Source: Roseomonas sp. (GTDB lineage Bacteria; Pseudomonadota; Alphaproteobacteria; Acetobacterales; Acetobacteraceae). Taken from it: a stretch of 64,000 bases of DNA. The position numbers and the translations under genes are program-made. Below the pieces are notes generated by a model. It made no database searches and was not told the DNA's origin. It saw only the letters and a list, made by a program, of their open reading frames with translations. This document shows, one piece after another, positions 19,184 to 28,562 of this stretch (positions are counted from its first letter, which is position 1; every line of letters starts with the position of its first letter). The stretch is taken from contig JADCFP010000012.1 in the NCBI GenBank assembly GCA_020249465.1, forward strand, positions 24,828 to 88,827, read 5' to 3'.

Positions 19184-19517
19184 GCCTTTCGCGCGGCACT
19201 TCGATGGTCATGGCGAGCAGCCGGAAGGAATGGCTCTTGCCATGGCCATCAAGATTGAGGCTGCCATTCACGCCGCCTTCCAGCACATCATCAATCACGA
19301 AATTAAAGGCTTGCAGCAGCGGCAGATCGTAGCGCGTGCAGCCGGTGGCCCCGCGATGGCGAAACAGCGCCAGCACCCTCTCCGCCGTGACCTGTTCGGC
19401 GAGCAGATCATAATGCGCCGGATCATAAGGCATGAGGGAAAGATTGACGCGACTGCCCTTATCGCCGGCGCGGCTATGGGCGATATCATGCAGGGTGATG
19501 GTGGTGGCTTCAGCCAT
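19170..19517 (-). CDS. AtuA-related small subunit
   Basis: The 115-residue protein matches the short polypeptide found beside DUF1446/AtuA proteins and fused to the C-terminus of longer AtuA homologues. Signature stretches are LHDIAHSRAGDKGSRVNLSLMPYDP at residues 8-33, GCTRYDLPLLQAFNFV near 60, and DGHGKSHSF near 90. AtuA is required for acyclic terpene utilisation in Pseudomonas, but its chemistry is unresolved. Normally this gene follows the large subunit directly; here a methyltransferase gene separates them. Its ATG overlaps that gene's stop by 8 bases, so translation is probably coupled. Confidence 0.88.
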   Translation of the reverse strand: MAEATTITLHDIAHSRAGDKGSRVNLSLMPYDPAHYDLLAEQVTAERVLALFRHRGATGCTRYDLPLLQAFNFVIDDVLEGGVNGSLNLDGHGKSHSFRLLAMTIEVPRERLNRP

Positions 19518-20298
19518 GGCTTACGACCTGTTTTGAGATTGGATGGCAATGGACCCAACGCATAAGGAAGGGGCGACCTTCGGAACACAACAGCCACCGA
19601 TCACTATCCCCAAGCATTGACAGTTCCGTCATGATGGATGGATCACGCTGCCCCATCGAAAACACGTCACAGCGGAAATGTTGCGCCAGTCTTTGCAGGA
19701 AAGCGGCTTCCGGGTTCGGATTGGTAGCGATGAAGCGGCCATGCAATTCGACGATCAGCTCCGCATCCTGCAGGCGCTGGAGCAGATTGTCGGTGAGCAG
19801 GCTGAATTCCCCGCCTTCGATATCAATGATGATGAGGGTTCGCGAGAGATCAATTCCCTGCAGCGCTGGATCATTCAGGAAATCCGCATCGGCTCGGCCC
19901 AGAATGGAGACACGATCAGCGACCCCGTTAGTGTCGGCCGCATGTTTGATCGCTGCCTGACCTTCGTCTTTCTGCTCGAAACAAATACTGCGGGCCGCAA
20001 GGCCGCTTTTGACCAGGCCAACACCATAATAGCCATCACCCGTGCCAAGATTGATCACGCAGTCCCATTTTCTGTGGCGTGCTGCGATTCTCTCTAGAAC
20101 TTCCTGTTCATAAAGCCCCAATAGTTTTGGGCCTATGTCTCCCTTGCCCCATAACTGTTGTTCATTGAGGCGAAAGCCCTTCAACGGGCCATAGCTGACT
20201 ATTCCCTGAAGACGATTATAGAGAAGCCTCCCAAGCACCAGGCGACGTGCTTCGACGGCCTGCTGCGTCAGTTGGTTGAGAAGTTGGTCGTTGTTCAC
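19510..20298 (-). CDS. FkbM-like SAM-dependent methyltransferase
   Basis: The 262-residue protein has a methyltransferase core: the glycine motif VINLGTGDGYYGVGLV near residue 82, then the FkbM-type acidic motif LIIIDIEGGEFSLL near 152 and LIVELHGRF near 180. FkbM enzymes O-methylate sugars or natural products. GTG 20298 lies 12 bases after the AtuA large-subunit stop, and the 3' end overlaps the small-subunit start, so the gene is set tightly into the AtuA pair. Its composition is visibly less GC-rich than its neighbours, suggesting later acquisition. The substrate is unknown. Confidence 0.8.
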   Translation of the reverse strand: MNNDQLLNQLTQQAVEARRLVLGRLLYNRLQGIVSYGPLKGFRLNEQQLWGKGDIGPKLLGLYEQEVLERIAARHRKWDCVINLGTGDGYYGVGLVKSGLAARSICFEQKDEGQAAIKHAADTNGVADRVSILGRADADFLNDPALQGIDLSRTLIIIDIEGGEFSLLTDNLLQRLQDAELIVELHGRFIATNPNPEAAFLQRLAQHFRCDVFSMGQRDPSIMTELSMLGDSDRWLLCSEGRPFLMRWVHCHPISKQVVSHG

Positions 20299-20310
20299 CG
20301 CAGCGGTCTT

Positions 20311-21690
20311 TCAGTTCCACTCCCGCGCCGGCAGCACGCGTGTTTCGGTGGGAACTTGGTCGCGCGGGACCAGAAAGCTCCGTGTCAGGATGCGTGGCGT
20401 GACGCGCCAGCGTGCGCCGGATGTACCGGCGGTGCCGCAGCACAGCAAAGCGAGCGCTTCACGCGATGCCTGATCCGCATCATCACGCGTAGTGGCCTCG
20501 ACCGCCAGCCGAATGCGGATATCTTGCGGTGCCGGCCCATCATAACCGCGCCACAGCGCCCCATCATCCGAATCATGCACGGAAGCAACACCAATCAGAT
20601 CGACCCGCGCACGGCGCGCCAGGCCGCGGCGCTTGACGCGTTCCAGCAGCACATCCGCGGTCGCCTTGGCGCGCGCCAAAGCATTGGGGCCAGCGACGCT
20701 GATTTCACCCTCACCGAGCCAGGAACCTTCGTAACAGGCGGTGACCTTCAGCAAATCGGGGCGCGGGTTGCCCCGCAGGCCATGCACCGCCACGCGATCC
20801 TTGCCCGACATACTCAGATGCGCGGCAGTGATATCCAGCGTCACATCGGGCGTGATGTAGCGCGCGGGATCATGCACCTCATACAAAAGCTGTTCTTTCA
20901 CCGTGCGCAGATCAACAATGCCGCCCGTGTCCTCCGGCTTCGTGATCAGCAGCGACAAATCGCGCCCGACTTCGGCGATGGGAAAGCCGATATTGGCGGG
21001 GTCTGGAATATCCTTGAAACCGGGATCCCAAAAAACGCCGCCGGTCACCTGGCTGCCGCATTCCAGCAAATGCCCCGTTGCCGCACCAACCGCGAGCGCC
21101 TGCCAATCATCCTCGGCCCAGCCGAAATGATGCATCAGTGGCGCGATGGCGAGTGCCGGGTCCGAAGTGCGCCCCGCCACGACGATTTGCGCGCCGGCTG
21201 CAAGGGCTTCTGCCAAGGGTGCGGCACCGATATAGGCATTGGCGGAAACCAGCCTCCAGGAAGACATATCAAGCCCGGTATCGGCTTCATGCACCGCCAT
21301 ACGATCAAGGTTGATGCTGGTGGAAACATCATCACCGGTGACAAGCCCGATGCGGAGTTCCGGCAGGCCAAGCCGCTTCGCCAACCGCGCAATGGCGCGC
21401 GCGGCAGCAAGCGGATTGGCCGCACCAAAATTGCCGAGGATTGGGATGCCCGCGCGCGCCGCATCGGCCAGGATTGGTTCCAACAGCGGTTCCAGCATGG
21501 GCTCATAGCCCGCTTCGGGATCGCGGCGGCGTTCCAATTGTGCAAGCGCTACGGTGCGTTCGCCCAGGCATTCAAAGAACATCGCCGCCGGCAGGCCGCG
21601 CTTGATCAGGCTGCGCATCACCGGAATGGGCGCATCCACGCGGTCGCCTGAAAAACCGGCGCCATTGCCGACGAGAAACAGATCACTCAC
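20311..21690 (-). CDS. AtuA family protein, large subunit (DUF1446)
   Basis: The 459-residue protein belongs to the AtuA/DUF1446 family. Recognisable blocks are LVGNGAGFSGDRVDAP near the start, ILGNFGAANPLAAARAIARLA near 90, VSANAYIGAAPLAEALAAGAQIVVAGRTSDP near 150, and GHLLECGSQVTGG near 210. Homologues work in terpene and other carboxylic-acid catabolism. GTG 21690 is chosen: AAGGAG sits eight bases upstream, and the codon overlaps the previous stop as GTGA, whereas GTG 21699 abuts the ribosome site. It follows the SelA-like gene in one operon. Confidence 0.88.
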   Translation of the reverse strand: MSDLFLVGNGAGFSGDRVDAPIPVMRSLIKRGLPAAMFFECLGERTVALAQLERRRDPEAGYEPMLEPLLEPILADAARAGIPILGNFGAANPLAAARAIARLAKRLGLPELRIGLVTGDDVSTSINLDRMAVHEADTGLDMSSWRLVSANAYIGAAPLAEALAAGAQIVVAGRTSDPALAIAPLMHHFGWAEDDWQALAVGAATGHLLECGSQVTGGVFWDPGFKDIPDPANIGFPIAEVGRDLSLLITKPEDTGGIVDLRTVKEQLLYEVHDPARYITPDVTLDITAAHLSMSGKDRVAVHGLRGNPRPDLLKVTACYEGSWLGEGEISVAGPNALARAKATADVLLERVKRRGLARRARVDLIGVASVHDSDDGALWRGYDGPAPQDIRIRLAVEATTRDDADQASREALALLCCGTAGTSGARWRVTPRILTRSFLVPRDQVPTETRVLPAREWN

Positions 21691-22868
21691 GCCAAGCACT
21701 CCTTGATTGCGGCGCCGAGTATGGCCGCGTCGCTATCGTCAAAGGCAATCGGGTTGATGGCAAGCAGGCCCTGGCCAATGCGCCCGGCATCAAGATGAAT
21801 GGCCGGGCGATGGGCGCGCAGCCTGGCATCCGCTTCATGGGCAGCGGTAGCATCAGGCAGGCGCCATTCCAGCATGGGCAGTCCAGGCTTGGCGCCATCC
21901 GGCACTAGGCGAAGGCTTGCCGGGTGCCCTGCCGCCGCCAGCACGGCTTCAAGCCGCGCCTGCCAGCGGGCGCTACGCTCAGCCGGGTTGTCCGCGACAA
22001 AACGCCGCAAGGCGACGATCAGGCCGATGATTTCTTCCTTGCCGATCTTGCAGGAACGTCCAATGCCGTGATGAGGCAGGCCACGCATTTGCGCGAGTGG
22101 TGAGAATTCCGGCGGCGCGATGAAATCCGCTTCCGGCATATCAAGGTCAAGCATTTGCGCGAGTGCGGATGAAACCAGATCACGCCGCTCGGCGAGGATG
22201 CCGGAAGATTGCGGCCCACCCAAAGCCTTGCCGCCGGAAAAACACACCAGATCGGCGCCTTCGGCAATGAAGCGCTTCAGGTTTTCAGCGGGGGGCAATT
22301 GCGCCGCTGCATCCACCAAGATGGGGATGTGCCGTTCACGCGCCACACGAACCACATCACGCAAAGGCGGTTCGCTATTGGTGCCCGCAAGGTAATAGAT
22401 CGCTGCCGTGCGATCTGTGATTGCGTCAGCAATTTCCCAGGGCGCGGCATCCCGCACACCGGGGCCGGAAATACGGTCCGGAATGCCGATTTCAATAATG
22501 CGCCCACCCGCCACACGCAGCGCGCGGTCATACATATTGCGTTGGCTGCGGATGGTGATGAATTCATCCGGCATGCCGCGGGTTTCGGGCAGGCGGTTCA
22601 TCGCGCCCGGATCAAGCCGGGCCATGCAAGCTGCTGCGCCCAGCAACACAGCGGCGGAAGCGCCAGAGGTGACAATGCCAGCTTCCGCGCCGGTGGCTTT
22701 GCTGATCTCTCGGCTGGCGGCGGCTTGCAGATGGTGCATTTCAACGGTGGCGCGCGCGGCTTCCGCCATGGCGGCCAGCACCTCGGGCGCCATCAGCCCG
22801 CCTGAAAGCCGCGTATTGGTGCCATAGGCATTGATGATGCGCGGCACGCCAAGATCATCGTAAATCAT
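21687..22868 (-). CDS. PLP-dependent SelA-like enzyme (D-glucosaminate-6-phosphate ammonia-lyase type)
   Basis: The 393-residue fold-type I PLP enzyme resembles the SelA-like/DgaE group that eliminates ammonia from amino-sugar acids. It shows [16 protein letters not shown] at the start, [19 protein letters not shown] near residue 65, [13 protein letters not shown] near 180 and the PLP lysine in [15 protein letters not shown] near 213. It is not a true selenocysteine synthase: no selB or selC is present and the length is short. ATG 22868 overlaps the glpK stop (ATGA) and its own stop overlaps the AtuA start, so this is a coupled operon. Confidence 0.82.
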   Translation of the reverse strand: MIYDDLGVPRIINAYGTNTRLSGGLMAPEVLAAMAEAARATVEMHHLQAAASREISKATGAEAGIVTSGASAAVLLGAAACMARLDPGAMNRLPETRGMPDEFITIRSQRNMYDRALRVAGGRIIEIGIPDRISGPGVRDAAPWEIADAITDRTAAIYYLAGTNSEPPLRDVVRVARERHIPILVDAAAQLPPAENLKRFIAEGADLVCFSGGKALGGPQSSGILAERRDLVSSALAQMLDLDMPEADFIAPPEFSPLAQMRGLPHHGIGRSCKIGKEEIIGLIVALRRFVADNPAERSARWQARLEAVLAAAGHPASLRLVPDGAKPGLPMLEWRLPDATAAHEADARLRAHRPAIHLDAGRIGQGLLAINPIAFDDSDAAILGAAIKECLA

Positions 22869-24367
22869 GCGGGTTGTTCCGAAAGAGTGCGGCGCAAAGC
22901 ATCTCGCCAAAGCGCATAGCGATTATCCGCTTCGGTGCGATTCATTTGTGGCATGAAACGGCGTTCCAGGCGCCAATGCGTCGGCCCCGCCGCGCCTGGC
23001 GGCGCGCAAAGCCCGGCCTGCATGCCGGCCAGATAAGCCGCGCCGAGTGCGGTGGTTTCCAGCACGGTCGGGCGATCCACCGGCGCGCCCAGCTGGTCGG
23101 CCAGGAATTGCATGGTCCAATCGGAAGCCACCATGCCGCCATCAACGCGGAGCACGGTTTCGCGCGCGCCCTGCCAATCCGCATGCATGGCTTCGATCAG
23201 ATCGCGTGTTTGAAACGCGACACTTTCAAGGGCAGCGCGGCAAAGCTCGGCGCGGCCAGCACCACGCGTCAGGCCGAAGATCGCAGCTTGCGCCTTGGCA
23301 TCCCAATGCGGCGCGCCAAGCCCGGCAAAGGCCGGCACGAGCACCACGCGCTGCGCGGGATCAGCCTGCGCGGCCAGAATGCCCGCTTCCCTCGCTTCCT
23401 TGATGATGCCAAGCCCATCGCGGAGCCACTGCACCGCAGCACCGGCGACGAAAATCGCGCCTTCCAGCGCGTAATGGCGCTTGCCCTGCAATTGATAGGC
23501 AATGGTCGTCAGCAGCCGATTGCGTGATGCCACGGGCGTTTCGCCTGTATTCAACAACGCAAAACATCCCGTGCCATAGGTGGATTTCACCATGCCTGGC
23601 GCGAAGCAACCCTGGCCGATAGTTGCCGCCTGTTGGTCACCCGCCATGCCGCGAATAGGAATGGCGGCACCGAGCAAGGCGGGATCGGTTGCGCCGAAAT
23701 CCCCCGCGCAATCACGCACTTCGGGCAGGATGGCTTCCGGGATGCGAAACAGCCGCAGCAGATCAGCATCCCAAACGCCACGGCGGATATCGAATAGCAT
23801 TGTGCGCGCGGCATTGGTGGCGTCTGTTGCATGCACGCGCCCGCCGGTCAGGCGCCACAGCAAAAAGCAATCCACCGTGCCGAAAGCCAGCGCGCCGCGT
23901 TCCGCCGCTGCCCGCGCGCCCGCGATATTGTCCAGCATCCAGGCAAGCTTGGTCGCGGAGAAATAGGGATCTGCCAGCAGCCCTGTGCGTTCCGTCAGCA
24001 GCGCCTCATGCCCCTCAGCGCGGAGTTTCGCGCAGGCATCCGCCGTGCGGCGATCCTGCCAGACGATGGCGCGATGCAGGCAGCGACCCGTGGCACGATC
24101 CCAAAGCAGCGTGGTTTCGCGCTGATTGGTAATGCCAATGCCGGCGACATCAGCCGCGCTGCCGGCGGCCTTTTCCAAAGCCTGACGCAAGGTAGTGATG
24201 GCGCCTTGCCAGATATCCTCCGGCTCATGCTCAACCCAACCAGGTACGGGGAAATGCTGCGGCAATTCCATCTGCGCTGTCGCACGCGGCGCCAGATCGG
24301 CCCCGAAGGCGATGGTGCGCGTAGAGGTCGTGCCCTGATCGAGCGCAAGCAGCAAAGGGGTCTTCAT
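22865..24367 (-). CDS. glpK: Glycerol kinase
   Basis: GlpK phosphorylates glycerol to glycerol 3-phosphate with ATP. The 500-residue FGGY-family protein shows [15 protein letters not shown] near the start, [16 protein letters not shown] near residue 78, [22 protein letters not shown] near 260, and the FGGY signature region [20 protein letters not shown] near 405. The operon lacks glpD and glpF; instead the gene leads a SelA-like and AtuA operon, so a different polyol substrate is possible. It is divergent from a GST gene across 53 bases. Confidence 0.93.
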   Translation of the reverse strand: MKTPLLLALDQGTTSTRTIAFGADLAPRATAQMELPQHFPVPGWVEHEPEDIWQGAITTLRQALEKAAGSAADVAGIGITNQRETTLLWDRATGRCLHRAIVWQDRRTADACAKLRAEGHEALLTERTGLLADPYFSATKLAWMLDNIAGARAAAERGALAFGTVDCFLLWRLTGGRVHATDATNAARTMLFDIRRGVWDADLLRLFRIPEAILPEVRDCAGDFGATDPALLGAAIPIRGMAGDQQAATIGQGCFAPGMVKSTYGTGCFALLNTGETPVASRNRLLTTIAYQLQGKRHYALEGAIFVAGAAVQWLRDGLGIIKEAREAGILAAQADPAQRVVLVPAFAGLGAPHWDAKAQAAIFGLTRGAGRAELCRAALESVAFQTRDLIEAMHADWQGARETVLRVDGGMVASDWTMQFLADQLGAPVDRPTVLETTALGAAYLAGMQAGLCAPPGAAGPTHWRLERRFMPQMNRTEADNRYALWRDALRRTLSEQPA

Positions 24368-24420
24368 GCCGTGGCCTTTCCTTCCCGCATATAGCATAAT
24401 GCGGGAAAGGAGATTGCGCG

Positions 24421-25119
24421 ATGGCCATTCAGCTTTACGAACTCTGCGGCGCCGATCCGGCGCGGCGCTTCAGCCCCTATTGCTGGCGGAGCCATTTGGC
24501 GCTGGCGCATAAGGGCCTGGACTTTGAGACCATTCCCTGGCGCTTCACGGAAAAGGCAGCAATTGGCGCCCATGGGGCGCAGAAGGTGCCGGTGATGCTG
24601 GATAATGACCGCGCGATCATCGATTCCTGGGTGATTGCGGAATATCTGGAAGATAGCTATCCGGATCGGCCTTCGCTGTTTGGTGGTGCCGGCGGGCGGG
24701 CGCTGGCGCGCTTCATCAATGGCTGGGGCGATGCTGTGCTGCATGCCGGGATTGCGCGGCTGGTGGTTTCAGACATTCCGCAGCATCTGGCGCCGGAAGA
24801 TGCGGCGTATTTCGTGCCGGATCGGGAAAAGCGGTTTGGCATGGCACTTGAAGCCGTGACGGCGGATCGTGCGGAACGTGTGAAGGGTTTTCGCGATAGC
24901 TTGATGCCGGTGCGGATTGCGCTGCGTTCTGCGCCGTTTCTGCATGGTGATGCGCCCGGCTATGCGGATATGATTGTGTTCGGCGGTTTCCAATGGGCGC
25001 GCTGCGTCAGCGCCTTCCCGCTGCTGGCAAAGGATGATGCTGTTTATGCCTGGCGGGAGAGGATGCTGGATGCCTATGGCGGCATCGCCCGTGCAGCACC
25101 CGCCTATGCGGAAGCCTGA
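24421..25119 (+). CDS. Glutathione S-transferase family protein, beta-etherase-like
   Basis: The 232-residue protein has a GST N-terminal domain ([31 protein letters not shown], with the SPYCWR active-site turn near residue 18, [24 protein letters not shown]) and a helical C-terminus ([21 protein letters not shown]). The N-terminus resembles lignin beta-etherase-type GSTs more than the standard classes. The start is the first ATG after the divergent glpK promoter region. Substrate unknown. Confidence 0.85.
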   Translation: MAIQLYELCGADPARRFSPYCWRSHLALAHKGLDFETIPWRFTEKAAIGAHGAQKVPVMLDNDRAIIDSWVIAEYLEDSYPDRPSLFGGAGGRALARFINGWGDAVLHAGIARLVVSDIPQHLAPEDAAYFVPDREKRFGMALEAVTADRAERVKGFRDSLMPVRIALRSAPFLHGDAPGYADMIVFGGFQWARCVSAFPLLAKDDAVYAWRERMLDAYGGIARAAPAYAEA

Positions 25120-25204
25120 GAGGCGCCTGTTTTTCGCTTGAAAGGCGGCGCGCTTCGCGCTTGGCTTTCGGTGTTCGCTGCGATCCAAAAGCCAGGAGGC
25201 CGCC

Positions 25205-26653
25205 ATGCCCATACCCACCCTGATCCGCAACGCCGCCTGGACTGCCGAATGGGATGCGGCGGCGGGTAGGCATGTCTATGGCCAGGGCCGGGATGTGCTG
25301 CTTGCCGATGGGCGCATCGCTGCCATTGCGCCACACGATCCGAATGCACCGCCGCCCGCCGGCGCTGAGGTAATTGATGGCAGCAAGCTTCTGGTCATGC
25401 CTGGGCTCATCAATATCCATACCCACCCAACAACGGAACCTGCCGGGCGCGGCGTGCGCGAAGATCATGGTGTGCCGGAACAGCAAATGACCGGTTTGTT
25501 CGAACGCCTGCAAGCCTTTCGCATGGATCAGCAAGGCCAAGCCGCCGCCATGCGTCTTGCCTATGCGGAGCTGATGTCGGCGGGCGTCACCAGCGTGGTG
25601 GATTTGTCGCCGCCTTTTCCATCCTGGCTTTCCATCATGGCGGAAACTGGGCTCCGTGGTTGGGCGGGCGCTGGCTATGCCGCGGCGCGCTGGGGCATGG
25701 AAGCACCGCAAACCGTAACCTGGATGTGGAACCGGGAAGATGCGCGCCGGCAATTCGATGCCGCCAAGCAATTCATGAAGGAAGCCGAGGCCGACCCCTC
25801 TGGCCGCCTGACCGGCATCGTCTTCCCCGCGCAAATTGACACGGTGGAGGAGGAGATGCTGCGCGAAAGCATCGCCTATGCTGCCGAAACGGGCCGCCCC
25901 TTCACCACCCATATCGCGCAATCCGTGGTCGAAGTGCGGGAGATGATTCGCCGCCATGGCATCACCCCCATTCAATGGGCTGCGAATATCGGGCTGCTGA
26001 CGCCGCGCAGTATTCTGGGCCATGCGATTTTTGTCGATGAACATATCTCGATCGGCTGGCATACCGCAAAGGATGTCGGGCTGATCGCGGATACAGGTGC
26101 GACGGTCGCGCATTGCCCGTCGCCCTTTGCGCGCTATGGGGAGCATTTGCGCCATTTCGGCAAGTATCGCGCGCGCGGTGTCAATCTTGGTTTCGGTACG
26201 GATTGCGCGCCGCATAATCTGATTGAGGAAATGCGCCTTGCCATCATCCTGGCACGCAATGCCTGCCGCGATGTCGCTGCCGCCGATACCGGCAGCGTCT
26301 TCCACGCGGCGACAATTGGCGGTGCGAGCGCGCTGTGTCGGCCCGATCTGGGGCGCTTACATCAAGGCGCATCGGCGGATGTGGTCCTGGTGGATTTGGC
26401 GCATCCCTTGATGACACCCCCGCGTGATCCCTTGCGCGCGCTGGTCTTCCACGCCGCCGATCGCGCCGTGCAGCGCGTGCTGGTGGGCGGGGAGACGATT
26501 TATGCTAATGGCAAGCCGACCAGGCTGAATGTTGCCGACGCAGCCGGCATTCTGGCGGAAAGTCAGGCCAAGATGCTGCGCGATTCAGTGGGGCGGGATT
26601 ATCGTGGGCGGATCGGTGATGAGATCGCGCCGATCAGCCTCCCGTTACATTAG
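25205..26653 (+). CDS. Amidohydrolase, chlorohydrolase/SsnA-like deaminase family
   Basis: The 482-residue metal-dependent hydrolase has the amidohydrolase signatures: MPGLINIHTHPTTEP near residue 63, the TTHIAQSVVEVREM helix near 235, VAHCPSPFARYG near 300 and GFGTDCAPHNLIEEMRLA near 330, supplying the histidine and aspartate metal ligands. Relatives deaminate or dechlorinate triazines, guanine, cytosine or thio-adenosines. ATG 25205 follows CAGGAGGCC. It begins a plus-strand catabolic run with the sugar isomerase-like gene and probably acts on an N-heterocycle or amide, though this is not certain. Confidence 0.9.
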   Translation: MPIPTLIRNAAWTAEWDAAAGRHVYGQGRDVLLADGRIAAIAPHDPNAPPPAGAEVIDGSKLLVMPGLINIHTHPTTEPAGRGVREDHGVPEQQMTGLFERLQAFRMDQQGQAAAMRLAYAELMSAGVTSVVDLSPPFPSWLSIMAETGLRGWAGAGYAAARWGMEAPQTVTWMWNREDARRQFDAAKQFMKEAEADPSGRLTGIVFPAQIDTVEEEMLRESIAYAAETGRPFTTHIAQSVVEVREMIRRHGITPIQWAANIGLLTPRSILGHAIFVDEHISIGWHTAKDVGLIADTGATVAHCPSPFARYGEHLRHFGKYRARGVNLGFGTDCAPHNLIEEMRLAIILARNACRDVAAADTGSVFHAATIGGASALCRPDLGRLHQGASADVVLVDLAHPLMTPPRDPLRALVFHAADRAVQRVLVGGETIYANGKPTRLNVADAAGILAESQAKMLRDSVGRDYRGRIGDEIAPISLPLH

Positions 26654-26711
26654 TCAAGGCTTGCCAGCCCGTTTGGAGCCTGTAAACCCTGCCGGAAACA
26701 GGAGGCTAGCC

Positions 26712-27545
26712 ATGGCATTGATTGATCGGATCGGGGTGGATGTTGGGCGCAAGCTGAAGCTTGAAGACGCCATTGAATGGGCGGCGCGTAACCAGGTGCG
26801 CCACATAGATATCCAATTGGACACCGGCGCAAACAAGGTGACGATGTTTGATGATGCGCGCTGCCGCGCCATTGTCGCCTCGGCCCGCGCCAATGGCGTG
26901 ACGATTGCGCTGCACACGCTCTCCGCCGTGAATGTGGCGGAATATTCGCCCTTCCTCTCGGAAGCCGTGGATGCCTATATGCGCGCCTATATTGAAGTGG
27001 CGCCGAAGCTTGAAGCGGAATGGATCGTGGTGCATGCCGGCTATCACTTCACCGCCGATGTGCCGATGCGCATGGAAGCGGGACGGGATCGCTTGCAGCG
27101 CATGGTGCAGCACGCGGAAAAGCATGGCGCGCTACTGCTGTTGGAAAACCTGAATGTCGAACCCCCGACGGCGGAAGTGCATTATCTGGCCCATACGCAA
27201 GAAGAATGGCGCTATTATTACGATGCCATTCATTCGCCTGCCTTCGCGCTTTCCTTCACCGCCAATCACGCGCATCTGATGCCTGATGGTGTCGCTTCCT
27301 GGGTGGCGGGCATTCCGATGGACCGTGTGCGGGAAGTGCGGCTCGCGGATTGCTGGCGCAATGGGCATGAGGAACATCTGGTGCCCGGCCAGGGCGATTT
27401 CGATTTCGGCGATATGTTCCGCCTGATCGAAGCGCGTGGCTTTACGGGCCATTACACCAATGCCTTTGGGTCGCTTGAAGAAATGCAATGGGCGCGCGGC
27501 TATATGGTGGAAAAAGCGCGCGCGGCGGGGGTGAAGGTGGATTGA
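26712..27545 (+). CDS. Sugar phosphate isomerase/epimerase-like TIM-barrel protein
   Basis: The 277-residue protein has the xylose-isomerase-like barrel: the first strand is IGVDVGRK, then HIDIQLDTG, IALHTLSAVNVAEYSPFL near residue 70, WIVVHAGYHF near 103, the metal-ligand motif LLLENLNVEP near 143 and VREVRLADCWRNGHEEHLVPGQGDFDF near 205. Such proteins isomerise sugars or hydroxypyruvate, or hydrolyse ring intermediates. ATG 26712 follows CAGGAGGC. It lies 58 bases after the amidohydrolase gene, in the same direction, and probably acts on its product. Confidence 0.88.
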   Translation: MALIDRIGVDVGRKLKLEDAIEWAARNQVRHIDIQLDTGANKVTMFDDARCRAIVASARANGVTIALHTLSAVNVAEYSPFLSEAVDAYMRAYIEVAPKLEAEWIVVHAGYHFTADVPMRMEAGRDRLQRMVQHAEKHGALLLLENLNVEPPTAEVHYLAHTQEEWRYYYDAIHSPAFALSFTANHAHLMPDGVASWVAGIPMDRVREVRLADCWRNGHEEHLVPGQGDFDFGDMFRLIEARGFTGHYTNAFGSLEEMQWARGYMVEKARAAGVKVD

Positions 27546-27555
27546 TCCGCCCCGG

Positions 27556-28497
27556 TTATCGCGCCTCATTGATCAGGCCAAGCAGCCGGCGCTTATCGGC
27601 GATATCGCGCGCGAGCCTTGCCGCAAGGCTCGCCGCATCGGCCTCTGGCCGCGTTGGTTGGAACATGCGCGCGCCGACATTGCGGTGGGCCTCGTCGCGC
27701 GCCGCTTCCAGGCAGGCGGCTTCCAGCCTGGCGATGGCGGCGGGCGGCGTACCGGCGGGGGCGAAAAGCCCGCCAAAGCTGGTGGGCGCGACAGCAAAAC
27801 CCTGTTCCATCACGGTCGGTACTTCGGGCAGCAGCGGGTGACGCTCAGGCGCAAAAACGCCAAGCGTACGCAACCCCCCAGCAGCGAGCGATCCCATTAC
27901 CAGCACGGCGAAATCCACGCGGCCGGCGCGCAAATCCGTCACCACCGCGGGCTCTCCGCGATAGGGCACATCCTGCACCTGCACGCCCGCAACCTCCGCC
28001 AATTCTATCGCGGCCAGATGCGGGACCGAGGCAATGCCCTGATGCCCATAGGTGATGGCAGCGGGCCGTGTGCGGGCGGCAGCGATAAGATCAGCCAGTG
28101 AATTGAAAGGGCTTTCCGGGCGCACCGCAATCGCCATGGCATTTTCGAAGCTTTGGCAGACCGGTACAAAAGATGCGGCGGTGAAGCCAACGTCGCCGCG
28201 CGCGGGCAGGACGGAGAAAACCACTGCCGGGGCGAAAAGCAGGTAATGCCCATCGGGTGTGGCGCGTGCCGCTTGCGCGGTACCAACGCCGCCAGCAGCG
28301 CCGTCGCGATTGACCACCACCACGGGCTGACCAAGCCGCGGCGCCATGCCGGCTGCGAGTGCGCGGGCCAATTGGTCGGTCGTGCTGCCGGCAGCATAGG
28401 GGTTCAGGATGGTGACTGGCCTATCCGGAGCCCATTGCTGCGCCACGGCAATATCCAGGCTGTAAAACGCAAAAAATGCCATGACCCAACGCAGCAT
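27556..28497 (-). CDS. Bug/TctC-family periplasmic substrate-binding protein
   Basis: A 313-residue orphan Bug receptor with an ordinary Sec-type signal (LRWVMAFFAFYSLDIAVAQQ) rather than the twin-arginine leader of most of the other copies. Family blocks are VTILNPYAAGSTTDQLARAL, VVVVNRDGAAGGVG and VQDVPYRGEPAVVTDL near residue 180. GGGAGGAAGA precedes the ATG. It is convergent with the isomerase-like gene (10 bases between stops) and divergent from the dioxygenase gene, so it may serve that catabolic patch. Confidence 0.9.
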   Translation of the reverse strand: MLRWVMAFFAFYSLDIAVAQQWAPDRPVTILNPYAAGSTTDQLARALAAGMAPRLGQPVVVVNRDGAAGGVGTAQAARATPDGHYLLFAPAVVFSVLPARGDVGFTAASFVPVCQSFENAMAIAVRPESPFNSLADLIAAARTRPAAITYGHQGIASVPHLAAIELAEVAGVQVQDVPYRGEPAVVTDLRAGRVDFAVLVMGSLAAGGLRTLGVFAPERHPLLPEVPTVMEQGFAVAPTSFGGLFAPAGTPPAAIARLEAACLEAARDEAHRNVGARMFQPTRPEADAASLAARLARDIADKRRLLGLINEAR

Positions 28498-28562
28498 GTC
28501 TTCCTCCCTTGGCCTTTAGGCGGCTTTGGCGCCATTATGGCCGCAAGCAAGGGGATTGCGCC

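Noticed and set aside
20158..21651. 497-residue plus-strand open frame
   Set aside because: It is antisense to the AtuA large-subunit gene, which has family motifs, coupled starts and a ribosome site.
21687..22868. Selenocysteine synthase SelA
   Set aside because: The protein is shorter than SelA, no selB, selD or tRNA-Sec is visible, and the operon context is catabolic.
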